Below, in pieces: positions 19,478 through 27,107 of a stretch of DNA of 64,000 bases. How positions within the stretch are numbered: position 1 is the stretch's first letter; each line of letters starts with the position of its first letter. The position numbers were made by a program, and so were the translations under genes. Origin of the DNA: Nocardioides agri (lineage in GTDB: Bacteria > Actinomycetota > Actinomycetes > Propionibacteriales > Nocardioidaceae); contig NZ_JACEIC010000002.1 of NCBI RefSeq assembly GCF_013778305.1, positions 2,505,669-2,569,668 of the forward strand. The letters are read 5' to 3'. The notes below the pieces were generated by a model. That model was not told the origin of the DNA and did no database searches. It saw only the letters and a list, made by a program, of their open reading frames with translations.

Positions 19478-20163
19478 GCGACGAGCCCGTCGGCGATGAC
19501 GACGACGTCGTCGGCGTACGCCGCCGCGCTGTCCTCGTGGGTGACCATGACGACCGTCTGGCCGAGCTCGCGCACGGACCGGCGGAGGAAGCCGAGGACC
19601 TCGGCGGCGGCCTCGCTGTCGAGGTTGCCGGTGGGCTCGTCGGCGAAGACGATGTCGGGCTCGCTGACCAGCGCGCGGGCGATCGCGACGCGCTGCTGCT
19701 GGCCGCCCGACAGCTCGCCGGGCCGGTGGCCGAGCCGGTCGCCGATGCCGAGCACGCCGACGACGAGGTCGTAGCGGGCGCGGGCGGCGGCGTCGACGCG
19801 CCGGCCGGCCAGCTCGAGCGGGAGCAGGATGTTCTGCCCGGCCGTGAGCATCGGCAGCAGGTTGAAGGACTGGAAGACGAAGCCGAGGTGCTCGCGCCGG
19901 AAGAGGGTCAGCGCCGTGTCGTCCATCGACTCCAGCGCGCGGCCGGCGACGGTGATGCTGCCGCTGGTGGGGGAGTCGAGGCCGGCGAGGCAGTGCATGA
20001 GCGTCGACTTGCCCGAGCCCGAGCGACCCATGATCGCCGTGAACCGGCCGGAGGGGAGGTCGAGGTCGATGCCCCGGAGGGCGTGCACCGCGGTGTCGCC
20101 GTGTCCGTAGACGCGGGTGAGGTCGCGGGCGCTGGCGGCGAGCGAGATGGTCGTGGTCGTCAT
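19474..20163 (-). CDS. ABC transporter ATP-binding protein (MacB/LolD type)
   Basis: A 229-aa ATPase of the LolD/MacB family with Walker A GRSGSGKST, Q-loop FVFQSFNLLP, signature LSGGQQQRVAIARALV, Walker B DIVFADEPTG and switch His in VMVTHEDS. The ATG in MTTTTISLAASARDLTRVYG is chosen because longer frames run back through the regulator gene. It pairs with the FtsX permease downstream. A hairpin separates it from the two-component genes, so it may have its own promoter in the 56-bp gap. Confidence 0.93.
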   Translation of the reverse strand: MTTTTISLAASARDLTRVYGHGDTAVHALRGIDLDLPSGRFTAIMGRSGSGKSTLMHCLAGLDSPTSGSITVAGRALESMDDTALTLFRREHLGFVFQSFNLLPMLTAGQNILLPLELAGRRVDAAARARYDLVVGVLGIGDRLGHRPGELSGGQQQRVAIARALVSEPDIVFADEPTGNLDSEAAAEVLGFLRRSVRELGQTVVMVTHEDSAAAYADDVVVIADGLVA

Positions 20164-20219
20164 GACCACGACTCTCGCGAGATCCGGCCCTCCGATCGTC
20201 AGCCCGGGGACCCGAACCG

Positions 20220-20241
20220 GCGTACGACTCAGGTCGTACGC
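20220..20241 (-). terminator. hairpin at the end of the response-regulator gene
   Basis: GCGTACGAC-TCAG-GTCGTACGC has perfect 9-bp arms, and its loop holds the regulator's stop codon. It may attenuate read-through into the ABC genes. No U-tract. Confidence 0.5.
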
Positions 20242-20891
20242 ACCAGGCCGGTCTCGTACGCCAGCACGACGAGCTGCACCCGGTCGCGCGAGCCCGTCTT
20301 CGCGAGCAGCCGGCCGACGTGGGTCTTGACGGTCGTCTCGGCGACGACGAGGTCGGCGGCGATCTCGGTGTTGGACCGGCCGCGCCCGACCAGCACCAGC
20401 ACCTCGCGCTCGCGGTCGGTGAGGCCGGCGAGCCGGTCGTCGGGGCGCGGGCCGGACGGGTCCGGAAGCACCGCGGCGAACTGGTCGAGCAGCCGCCGGG
20501 TCGTGCTCGGCGCCACCACGGAGTCGCCCGCGTGCACCGTGCGGATCGCGGTCAGCAGGTCCTCGGCCGGCGCGTCCTTGAGCAGGAACGCCGCCGCCCC
20601 CGCCTTGATCGCGGCGAAGGCGTGCTCGTCGAGGTCGAAGGTCGTCAGCACCACGACCCGCGGCACCTCGCCGCGCGCGGTGATCGCCCGGGTCGCCGCC
20701 ACCCCGTCCATGCGCGGCATCCGGACGTCCATCAGCACGACGTCGGCGGCCGTCACCTCGAGCTGCTGGACGGCCTCGCCGCCGTCGCCGGCCTCTCCGA
20801 CGACCGTCATGTCCGGCTGGCTGTCGACGAGCATCCGGAAGCCGCTGCGCACCAGCTGCTGGTCGTCGACGAGGAAGACGCGGATGGTCAC
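20229..20891 (-). CDS. NarL/LuxR-type response regulator
   Basis: Receiver domain with the acidic pair DD near residue 9-10, phospho-acceptor Asp in VLMDVRMPRMDG and Lys in FLLKDAPAEDLL. The C-terminal LuxR helix-turn-helix is LTDREREVLVLVGRGRSNTE followed by TTVKTHVGRLL. Length is 220 aa. The GTG start overlaps the kinase stop (GTGA). It likely controls the adjacent ABC exporter, as in many LiaR/DesR-like actinobacterial clusters. Confidence 0.93.
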   Translation of the reverse strand: MTIRVFLVDDQQLVRSGFRMLVDSQPDMTVVGEAGDGGEAVQQLEVTAADVVLMDVRMPRMDGVAATRAITARGEVPRVVVLTTFDLDEHAFAAIKAGAAAFLLKDAPAEDLLTAIRTVHAGDSVVAPSTTRRLLDQFAAVLPDPSGPRPDDRLAGLTDREREVLVLVGRGRSNTEIAADLVVAETTVKTHVGRLLAKTGSRDRVQLVVLAYETGLVRTT

Positions 20892-22039
20892 AGCGGCAGC
20901 CTGGCAGCCACGCGGAAGCCGCCGCCGGGGCGGGGTCGGGCCTCGAGCGTGCCGCCGTGGGCGGCGACCCGCTCGCGCATCCCGACGAGGCCGAGGCCGT
21001 GGCCGTCGTCGTCGGCGGCGGCCCCCCGCCCGTCGTCCTCGACGAGGACCGTGACCTCGTCACCGACGCTGACCACGACGCGCACGCGGACGTCCGGGCC
21101 GGCGTGCTTGCGGACGTTGGTGAGGGCCTCCTGGACGATCCGGTACGCCGTCAGCCCCACGCCGTCCGGCACCGGGGTCGCCGGGTCGGGGAGGGTCGCG
21201 TCGACGTCGTCGCCGACGATCAGGCCCGCGAGGTCGGCCAGACCTGGCTGGGGCCGGAGCTCGGACGAGTCGCCGGTGCGCAGCAGGCCGAGCATCCGGC
21301 GCATCTCGGTCAGGGAGTCCCGGCCGGTGGTCGCGATCGTCTCCAGGGCGGCGGTCGCGACCGCGGGGTCCTGGCCGGCGGCGTACCGGGCGCCGTCGGC
21401 CTGCACCACGATCGTCGAGAGCCCGTGCGCGACGACGTCGTGCATCTCGCGGGCGATGCGCGCGCGCTCGTCGGAGGCGGCGAGCGCCACCTGCTGGGCG
21501 GCCTCCCGCTCGATCCGCTCGCCGCGCTCGACCAGGGCGTCGACGTACGCGACCCGCGTGCGGGCCAGCGCGCCGAGTGCCCAGGCGCTGACAACGATCG
21601 TCGCGATCGTGACCGTGTAGGCGACCACCGGGTCCGGCTCGAGGGGGTCGCCGAAGCCGAGCACCCACCGGACGGCGGCGACGACAGCGCCGCAGAGCCC
21701 GACCGCCATGGCGGCCAGGCCGGCGGCGACGGACGCGTAGCGCGCGACGGAGTAGACGGCGACCGGGAACGCGACCTGGCTCCACAGCGGCGTGTCGAGC
21801 AGCACCGCCTGGAGCGCACTGCCGGCGGCGACCACGGCGAAGACCGCGACCGCGTGGTGGCGGCGCCAGTAGAGCGGCACCAGCTGGACGAGCGACACCG
21901 CGAGCCCGACCCAGCCCGCGTCGACCGCCGGGGTCGCGAGGGCCGGCAGCAGCAGGCAGGTCGCGAGCGTGACGTCGAACCACCACCGGCCGCGCGGGCC
22001 GAGCCGCAGCGGGCGGCGGTGGGTGGGCAGCGTGGTCAC
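20888..22039 (-). CDS. sensor histidine kinase (HisKA_3/DesK type)
   Basis: Five to six membrane helices fill the first 160 residues with almost no extracytoplasmic loop, so this is an intramembrane-sensing kinase. The dimerisation domain has the phospho-His in REMHDVVAHGLSTIVVQADG. The ATPase domain has VQEALTNVRKHAG, VEDDGRG and GLGLVGMRERV. Length is 383 aa. The GTG start is placed by a TAGGGT -10 six bases upstream. Partner of the LuxR regulator; the stimulus is likely envelope stress or the exporter's substrate. Confidence 0.92.
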   Translation of the reverse strand: MTTLPTHRRPLRLGPRGRWWFDVTLATCLLLPALATPAVDAGWVGLAVSLVQLVPLYWRRHHAVAVFAVVAAGSALQAVLLDTPLWSQVAFPVAVYSVARYASVAAGLAAMAVGLCGAVVAAVRWVLGFGDPLEPDPVVAYTVTIATIVVSAWALGALARTRVAYVDALVERGERIEREAAQQVALAASDERARIAREMHDVVAHGLSTIVVQADGARYAAGQDPAVATAALETIATTGRDSLTEMRRMLGLLRTGDSSELRPQPGLADLAGLIVGDDVDATLPDPATPVPDGVGLTAYRIVQEALTNVRKHAGPDVRVRVVVSVGDEVTVLVEDDGRGAAADDDGHGLGLVGMRERVAAHGGTLEARPRPGGGFRVAARLPL

Positions 22040-22045
22040 CCCGTG

Positions 22046-22051
22046 ACCCTA
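22046..22051 (-). promoter_or_regulatory. -10 element of leaderless kinase operon
   Basis: TAGGGT on the minus strand, six bases before the GTG start of the histidine kinase. Confidence 0.45.
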
Positions 22052-22107
22052 GAACGCCGGCGGGCCGGGCGCGTCCGACCACGGGTGGACGGCCGGTGGT
22101 CCCCGAG

Positions 22108-22113
22108 TAGGGT
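22108..22113 (+). promoter_or_regulatory. -10 element of leaderless DUF4177 operon
   Basis: TAGGGT, seven bases before the DUF4177 ATG. Confidence 0.5.
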
Positions 22114-22120
22114 GCCGAGC

Positions 22121-22279
22121 ATGACCAAGTGGGAGTACCTGACCGCGCCGATCCTCACGCATGCGGCCAAGCAGATCCTGGACAACTTCGGCTCGGACGG
22201 GTGGGAGCTGGTGCAGATCGCGCCCGGCATGAACCCCGAGAACCTCGTCGGCTACTTCAAGCGTCCGATCGAGGGATGA
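22121..22279 (+). CDS. DUF4177 small protein
   Basis: A 52-residue protein, MTKWEYLTAPILTHAAKQIL with a C-terminal FGSDGWELVQI block, typical of DUF4177 (KWEY...N..G..GWELV). Function unknown. In mycobacteria a small gene of this kind precedes the RidA gene in the crp/whiB4 region. It is first in a run of four genes (DUF4177, RidA, NUDIX, MBL) joined by overlaps or short gaps. Preceded by a leaderless -10. Confidence 0.85.
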   Translation: MTKWEYLTAPILTHAAKQILDNFGSDGWELVQIAPGMNPENLVGYFKRPIEG

Positions 22280-22284
22280 GCGGC

Positions 22285-22749
22285 ATGAGCGCAGTCGAGC
22301 AGCGGCTCGCCGACCTCGGGCTGTCCGTGCCCGAGGTCGCCAAGCCGGTCGCGGCGTACGTCCCGGCCGTCGTGTCGGGCGACCTCGTGTTCACGTCCGG
22401 ACAGCTGCCGATGACGAACGGCGAGCTCCTGGTCACCGGCAAGGTCGGCGGCGAGGTCGCACCGGAGGAGGCGACGTCGTGCGCGCAGCAGTGCGCGCTG
22501 AACGCGATCGCCGCCGTGAAGTCGATGATCGGTGACCTCGACCGGGTGGTCCAGGTCGTGAAGGTCGTCGTGTTCGTCGCCTCGACCCCGGACTTCACCG
22601 GGCAGCCGCAGGTCGCCAACGGCGCGTCCGAGCTGCTCGGCACGGTCTTCGGCGACGCGGGCGTCCACGCGCGCTCGGCCGTCGGCGTCCCCGTGCTGCC
22701 GCTGGACTCGCCGGTCGAGGTGGAGATCGTCGTCAGGGTCGCCGGGTGA
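22285..22749 (+). CDS. RidA-family protein (Rv3678c-like)
   Basis: RidA/YjgF/UK114 family, whose members hydrolyse reactive enamine/imine intermediates from PLP enzymes. This 154-aa protein belongs to the longer subgroup (FTSGQLPMTNGELLVTGKVG near residues 35-55; VGVPVLPLDSPVEVEIVV at the end). The usual catalytic Arg position reads ARSAVGV. The ATG at 22285 follows GAGGG with about nine bases spacing. An ATG at 22276 that overlaps the previous stop is the alternative (157 aa). Stop overlaps the NUDIX start (GTGA). Confidence 0.88.
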   Translation: MSAVEQRLADLGLSVPEVAKPVAAYVPAVVSGDLVFTSGQLPMTNGELLVTGKVGGEVAPEEATSCAQQCALNAIAAVKSMIGDLDRVVQVVKVVVFVASTPDFTGQPQVANGASELLGTVFGDAGVHARSAVGVPVLPLDSPVEVEIVVRVAG

Positions 22750-23615
22750 GGATCCCGCTCCCGCCGGTGCCGCTGCCGGACGATCTCGTCGACGTCGCGC
22801 GGGAGTTCGAGGAGGGCCGGCAGAGCCCGGCCGAGCCTCGCAACGCGGCGACCGTGATCCTGATGCGGCCGTCGGAGCAGGGCCCGGAGGTCTACTACCT
22901 GCGCCGGCACGTCTCCATGGACTTCGCGGGTGGCATGTGCGTCTATCCCGGCGGCGGCGTCGACCCGCGCGACTTCGACGCCACCGTGGCGTGGGCCGGG
23001 CCGTCGCCCGCGTCGTGGGCCGAGCGCCTGGGCTGCGACGAGGAGACCGCGCGGGCGCTGGTGTGCGCGGCCGTCCGCGAGACGTTCGAGGAGTCGGGGG
23101 TGCTGCTGGCCGGCACGTCCTCGTCGTCCGTCGTCGCCGACACCTCGGGGGACGACTGGGAGGCCGACCGGGTCGCGCTGGAGTCGCGCGAGCTGTCGAT
23201 GACCGACTTCCTCAACCGGCGAGAGCTCGTGCTGCGCACCGACCTGCTCGGCGTCTGGGACGCCTGGCTGACGCCGATCTTCGAGCCGAAGCGCTACCGC
23301 ACCTGGTTCTTCGTCGCGGCGCTGCCGACCGGGCAGGTGACGCGGGACGTGTCGACGGAGTCGTCGTCGGTGTCGTGGATCCCGGCCCGCGTCGCCGCCG
23401 TCCAGGCCGACGCGGGCGAGCTGGCGCTGATGCCCCCGACGTACCTCACCTCGATGGAGGTGGGCGAGCACGGATCGCCCGAGGAGGTGCTGGCCGTGGC
23501 GGCGTCGCGGTCGGTGGAGATGTTCACGCCGGCCGTCGAGCCGCTCGGATCCGGGTGGACGTTGTCGATGCCCGAGCGGCTGCGGCCGCTCGTCGCCGCG
23601 CGGCGCCGCGCATGA
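22746..23615 (+). CDS. NUDIX hydrolase (NUDT19/RP2-like)
   Basis: A 289-aa NUDIX protein. The box starts with YPGGGVDPRDFD, has an insertion of about 40 residues, then RETFEESGVLLAG. This split NUDIX arrangement is typical of the NUDT19-like group. Substrates there are CoA esters or related diphosphates, but none can be assigned here. Flanked by and overlapping RidA and an MBL hydrolase, which suggests a shared housekeeping or repair function. Confidence 0.85.
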   Translation: MRIPLPPVPLPDDLVDVAREFEEGRQSPAEPRNAATVILMRPSEQGPEVYYLRRHVSMDFAGGMCVYPGGGVDPRDFDATVAWAGPSPASWAERLGCDEETARALVCAAVRETFEESGVLLAGTSSSSVVADTSGDDWEADRVALESRELSMTDFLNRRELVLRTDLLGVWDAWLTPIFEPKRYRTWFFVAALPTGQVTRDVSTESSSVSWIPARVAAVQADAGELALMPPTYLTSMEVGEHGSPEEVLAVAASRSVEMFTPAVEPLGSGWTLSMPERLRPLVAARRRA

Positions 23616-24421
23616 CCCCCTGGTCGGGCGGGTCGTTCGGGACGCGCGGCCGGTGCCTGCTCGCGCCCAACCCGGGCCTGATGACGCTCGACGGGACCAA
23701 CACGTGGGTGCTCCAGGAGCCGGGCGCGTCGGCGTCGGTCGTGGTCGACCCGGGCCCCCTCGAGGACGGGCACCTCGAGCGGCTGACCGCCGAGCTCGGT
23801 GACGTCGGGCTGGTGCTGCTCACGCACCACCACTTCGACCACGCCGAGGTGGCCGCGGAGCTCGCGCGCCGCAAGGGCTGCGCCGTACGCGCGCTGGAGC
23901 CGGGGCTCTGCGTCGACGCCGACCCGCTCGTGGACGGCGAGACGGTCGTCGTCGACGGGCTGGAGCTGCGGGTGCTGACCACGCCCGGCCACACCGCCGA
24001 CTCGATCTCGCTGGTGCTGCCCGCCGAGGACGCGATGCTGACCGGCGACATGGTGCTCGGCCGCGGCACCACCGTGGTCGCCCACCCGGACGGCCAGCTC
24101 GGGCCGTACTTCGACTCGATCTCCCGGATGCGGGCGCTCGCCGCCGCCGGCGAGGTCCGCACGCTCTGGCCCGCGCACGGCCCGGTGCTCGACGACGCGC
24201 TCGGCGTGCTCGACTTCTACCTCGCGCACCGGCGCGAGCGGCTGGCCCAGGTCGAGGCCGCGCTCCGCGAGCTCTCCGTGCCGGTCGCGCCGGAGCTGGC
24301 CGAGGACCCCGCCCTGCCGCGCCAGGTCGTGGAGGTCGTCTACGCCGACGTCGACGAGTCCCTCTGGGGCGCCGCCGAGCTCTCCGTCCGCGCCCAGCTG
24401 CGCTACCTCGCCTCCCGTTGA
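23612..24421 (+). CDS. metallo-beta-lactamase-fold hydrolase (Rv3677c-like)
   Basis: LACTB2-like MBL hydrolase, 269 aa. It begins with LAPNPGLMTLDGTNTWVL, has the zinc motif LLTHHHFDHAEVA (HxHxDH), a third His in TTPGHTADS, Asp in LTGDMVLGRG and a late His in WPAHGPVLDD. The C-terminal winged domain (about 200-269) matches LACTB2-type proteins. Its stop TGA lies inside the first unit of repeat array A. In M. tuberculosis its counterpart is directly next to crp; here a nuclease-like gene separates them. Confidence 0.9.
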   Translation: MTPWSGGSFGTRGRCLLAPNPGLMTLDGTNTWVLQEPGASASVVVDPGPLEDGHLERLTAELGDVGLVLLTHHHFDHAEVAAELARRKGCAVRALEPGLCVDADPLVDGETVVVDGLELRVLTTPGHTADSISLVLPAEDAMLTGDMVLGRGTTVVAHPDGQLGPYFDSISRMRALAAAGEVRTLWPAHGPVLDDALGVLDFYLAHRRERLAQVEAALRELSVPVAPELAEDPALPRQVVEVVYADVDESLWGAAELSVRAQLRYLASR

Positions 24422-24479
24422 ATCGAGACTTCTGACGGTTGAATCGAGCCTTCTGCCGGTTCAGTAGAGACGTCTGGTC
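24417..24479 (+). repeat. repeat array A: three 21-bp units, inverted partner of array B
   Basis: Three head-to-tail 21-bp units start at 24417, 24438 and 24459. The first begins GTTGAATCGAGACTTCTGAC; units 1 and 2 match at 19 of 21 positions and unit 3 ends in CTGGTC. Read inward from the other side, array B (25491-25553, minus strand) has the same three-unit structure and the same CTGGTC ending. The two arrays match at about 47 of 63 positions. The MBL stop codon is part of unit 1. Confidence 0.85.
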
Positions 24480-24486
24480 GACGTGC

Positions 24487-24544
24487 GAGCCAGAAAACGT
24501 CCACAGGGAACGCGTGCACCGCGCTGTCCACAGGCGCGCCGCGA
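24487..24544 (+). promoter_or_regulatory. bipartite TCCACAGG element upstream of nuclease-like gene
   Basis: GAGCCA (24487) is followed after seven bases by TCCACAGG (24500) and later by CTGTCCACAGG (24534-24544), 39 bases before the ATG. GAGCCA-N7-TCCAC also occurs upstream of ssd and of the DUF4244 gene. CTGTCCACA resembles an actinobacterial DnaA box, but the role here is unknown. Confidence 0.5.
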
Positions 24545-24583
24545 CGCTCTGATCGGCTCCGTTGGTCCGCCCAGGGTGGGGTC

Positions 24584-25492
24584 ATGGGGATCCAGTGGCC
24601 CGGACAACCGTTCACACGTGGTGAGCTCGACGTGCTCGGCATCCCGCCCTCGCGCTTGCGCCGTGCGCTCCGTGCCGCCGAGGTCCGTCCGGTGGTGCGC
24701 GGTGTGTTCGTGCCGGCGCACCTCGACGACACCCTCGACCTGCGGATCGCATCGGTCGCCAAGGCCGTTCGACCCCACCAGGTCGTCACCGACCGGACTG
24801 CCGCCTGGCTCCACGGTGTCGACGCGCACGTGTACGCCGAGCACGACGGCGTACCGGCGGTGGAGGTATGTGCGCTTCGCTGGCACGCCCCGACGAAGGT
24901 CGAGGGGGTGGACGGCCGCACGCGGGACCTGCGTCCCGAGGACGTCATGATGCTGGGCGGTGTCCGAGTGACCACTCCGTTGCGCACGGCCCTCGATCTC
25001 GGGTGCTGCCTGCGGCGTCGCGAGGCGTTCGGCGTGCTCGTCATGATGGCCCGGCTCCACGGGATCTCTGCGACGGAGTACGAGCGGACCCTCGGCAGGT
25101 ACCGCCGCCGACGAGGGGTGGTGCAGCTGCGGGAGCTGGTGGGCAGTGTCGACCCGCGGCTCGAGTCACACCGCGAGGCGTGGGTCCTGCTGGCGATCGT
25201 CGACGCCGGCCTGCCGCTGCCGGAGCCGCAGGTCTGGGTCGAGATCGGTGGCGTGCCGACCTATCGCCTGGATCTCGCCTATCGTCGGCGTCGCGTGTGC
25301 GTCGAGTACGACGGCGCCGAGGCGCATGCCGGCCGGCAGGCGTACGACGAGGAGCGTCGGGGCTGGCTGCGCGACCACGGGTGGACGGTGATCGTCCTTC
25401 ACGAGGGCGACTTCAGCGGCGAGGCGCTCGACCGGTGGCTCCGCGAGCTCCGGGCAGCGCTCGACCCGACGTACACCAACCGGCGGTGGTGA
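24584..25492 (+). CDS. AbiEi-like / DUF559 nuclease-fold protein in repeat-bracketed cassette
   Basis: A 302-aa protein common in Nocardioidaceae. The N-terminal part (about 1-60; FTRGELDVLGIPPSRLRRAL, VVRGVFVPA) looks like the AbiEi-type winged-helix domain. The middle contains LRTALDLGC. The C-terminus (about 210-295) resembles DUF559/Vsr-like PD-(D/E)XK nucleases: TYRLDLAYRRRRVCVEYDGA, then EERRGWLRDHGWTVIVLHEG. It may be a nuclease or a regulator; activity is unproven. The gene is the only one between two inverted 63-bp repeat arrays. Its TGA overlaps the inner end of array B by two bases. Confidence 0.75.
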   Translation: MGIQWPGQPFTRGELDVLGIPPSRLRRALRAAEVRPVVRGVFVPAHLDDTLDLRIASVAKAVRPHQVVTDRTAAWLHGVDAHVYAEHDGVPAVEVCALRWHAPTKVEGVDGRTRDLRPEDVMMLGGVRVTTPLRTALDLGCCLRRREAFGVLVMMARLHGISATEYERTLGRYRRRRGVVQLRELVGSVDPRLESHREAWVLLAIVDAGLPLPEPQVWVEIGGVPTYRLDLAYRRRRVCVEYDGAEAHAGRQAYDEERRGWLRDHGWTVIVLHEGDFSGEALDRWLRELRAALDPTYTNRRW

Positions 25493-25553
25493 CCAGGAGT
25501 CTCGACTCGAGCGTCACAAACCTCGACTCGAGCGTCAGGACTCTCGATTCGAC
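25491..25553 (-). repeat. repeat array B: three 21-bp units, inverted partner of array A
   Basis: On the minus strand the units begin at 25553 (GTCGAATCGAGAGTCCTGAC), 25532 (CTCGAGTCGAGGTTTGTGAC) and 25511 (CTCGAGTCGAGACTCCTGGT). Unit 1 matches array A unit 1 at 18 of 21 positions, unit 2 at 14 and unit 3 at 15. The crp stop codon lies two bases outside the array. Confidence 0.85.
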
Positions 25554-25555
25554 GG

Positions 25556-26233
25556 TCAGCGGGCGCGCCGGGCGAGGCGCTCGACGTCCATGATCACGAC
25601 CGAGCGCGGCTCGAGCCGCAGCCAGCCGCGGGACGCGAAGTCGGCGAGCGCCTTGTTGACCGTCTCGCGGGAGGCGCCGACCAGCTGGGCCAGCTCCTCC
25701 TGGGTGAGGTCGTGGTGGACGTGCACGCCGTCGTCGGCGGTGCGGCCGAAGCGGTCGGCGAGGTCGAGGAGCGCCTTGGCGACCCGGCCTGGCACGTCGG
25801 AGAAGACCAGGTCGGCGACGACGTCGTTGGCCTTGCGCAGCCGACCGGCGAGCTGGGTGAGCAGGCCGCGGGCGACGACCGGGCGGCCCTCGAGCCAGCG
25901 CAGCAGGTCCTCGTGGGACAGCGACGCGAAGGCCGCGTCGGTCACGGCGGTCACGGTCGCCGAGCGCGGGCCCGGGTCGAAGAGCGAGAGCTCGCCGAAC
26001 ATCTGGCCGGGCCCGAGGATCGCGAGGAGGTTCTCGCGGCCGTCGGAGGACGTGCGGCCGAGCTTCACCTTGCCGTCGAGCACGATGTAGAGCTTGTCCC
26101 CGGAGTCACCCTCGTGGAACAGCACCTCGCCACGCCGCAGCTTGCTCTCGGTCATCGACGCGCGCAGCGCAGTCGCGGCCTCGTCGTCGAGCGCGCTGAA
26201 CAGCGGAGCCTGACGCAGTACGTCGTTGTCCAC
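25556..26233 (-). CDS. crp: Crp/Fnr-family cAMP-responsive regulator
   Basis: Global transcription factor of 225 aa, orthologous in place and sequence to M. tuberculosis Crp (Rv3676) and corynebacterial GlxR. The cyclic-nucleotide domain has the phosphate-binding cassette [18 protein letters not shown], and the long dimer helix follows. The helix-turn-helix is [20 protein letters not shown]. The GTG start has a strong RBS (AGGAGG, five bases upstream). A possible Crp half-palindrome overlaps its promoter region. Divergent from nth as in mycobacteria. Confidence 0.95.
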   Translation of the reverse strand: MDNDVLRQAPLFSALDDEAATALRASMTESKLRRGEVLFHEGDSGDKLYIVLDGKVKLGRTSSDGRENLLAILGPGQMFGELSLFDPGPRSATVTAVTDAAFASLSHEDLLRWLEGRPVVARGLLTQLAGRLRKANDVVADLVFSDVPGRVAKALLDLADRFGRTADDGVHVHHDLTQEELAQLVGASRETVNKALADFASRGWLRLEPRSVVIMDVERLARRAR

Positions 26234-26288
26234 GGATCCTCCTCGTAGCCGGCCCGCGAACGCACGGGTCGAGGGCTCGATCCTAACC

Positions 26289-26304
26289 AGTGGGAAACGT
26301 CACA
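26289..26304 (-). promoter_or_regulatory. possible Crp site in crp-nth intergenic region
   Basis: TGTGA-CGTTTC-CCACT on the minus strand has one perfect half-site (TGTGA) and one weak half (3 of 5 matches to TCACA). It lies about 56-71 bases upstream of crp, next to a TAGGAT hexamer (26279-26284). Autoregulation is possible. Confidence 0.3.
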
Positions 26305-26378
26305 GGCAGCACCGGTGTCCCGCAAGTCGCCGGCCGCGGCCGCGGCGCACCGAATCGGGCAGTGTCGCCGCCCGGCCT

Positions 26379-26384
26379 TACGCT
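26379..26384 (+). promoter_or_regulatory. -10 element of leaderless nth operon
   Basis: TACGCT, six bases before the nth GTG. Confidence 0.45.
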
Positions 26385-26390
26385 GGGCGC

Positions 26391-27107
26391 GTGTCCGAGG
26401 TGGAGAGCGCCGGGGAGACCCGCACGAGCCTGGTCCGGCGTGCCCGCAAGATCGACCGCGCCCTCGCCGAGACCTACCCCGACGCTCGCTGCGAGCTCGA
26501 CTTCGACGACCCGTTCCAGCTGCTCGTCGTCACCGTGCTCAGCGCGCAGACCACCGACAAGCGGGTCAACGCCGTCCGTCCGACGCTCTTCGCCGCCTAC
26601 CCCGACGCGAAGTCGATGGCAGCGGCCGACCGCGCGACGCTCGAGGGCATCATCGGCCCGCTGGGCTTCTTCCGCGCCAAGACCGAGTCGCTGCTCAAGC
26701 TGAGCGCCGCGCTCGTCGAGGACCACGGTGGTGAGGTGCCGCCGCGGCTCGACGACCTCGTCAAGCTGCCCGGCGTCGGCCGCAAGACCGCCAACGTCGT
26801 GCTGGGCAACGCGTTCGGGATCCCCGGCATCACCGTCGACACCCACTTCGGACGGCTGGTGCGCCGGTTCGGCTGGACCGACGAGACCGACCCGGTCAAG
26901 GTCGAGCACGCGATCGGCGAGCTCTTCCCCAAGCGGGACTGGACGATGCTCAGCCACCACCTCATCTGGCACGGCCGCCGGCGCTGCCACGCGCGCAACC
27001 CCGCCTGCGGCGCGTGCCCCGTCGCCCGGTGGTGCCCGTCGTACGGCGAGGGTCCGACCGACCCGGCCACCGCGGCCAAGCTGGTCAAGACCGAGGGCAG
27101 AGCATGA
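26391..27107 (+). CDS. nth: endonuclease III (DNA glycosylase/AP lyase)
   Basis: Base-excision repair enzyme for oxidised pyrimidines. The helix-hairpin-helix is [14 protein letters not shown] with the catalytic Lys, and the catalytic Asp is in [13 protein letters not shown]. The [4Fe-4S] cluster motif near the C-terminus is C-x6-C-x2-C-x5-C ([17 protein letters not shown]), exact for the family. Length is 238 aa from the GTG start, supported by a -10 element six bases before it. The stop overlaps the thioredoxin-like gene (ATGA). Confidence 0.96.
   Translation: MSEVESAGETRTSLVRRARKIDRALAETYPDARCELDFDDPFQLLVVTVLSAQTTDKRVNAVRPTLFAAYPDAKSMAAADRATLEGIIGPLGFFRAKTESLLKLSAALVEDHGGEVPPRLDDLVKLPGVGRKTANVVLGNAFGIPGITVDTHFGRLVRRFGWTDETDPVKVEHAIGELFPKRDWTMLSHHLIWHGRRRCHARNPACGACPVARWCPSYGEGPTDPATAAKLVKTEGRA

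Noticed and set aside
24417..24479. CRISPR array
   Set aside because: The 21-bp units are directly adjacent with no spacers and only three copies; no cas genes are present.
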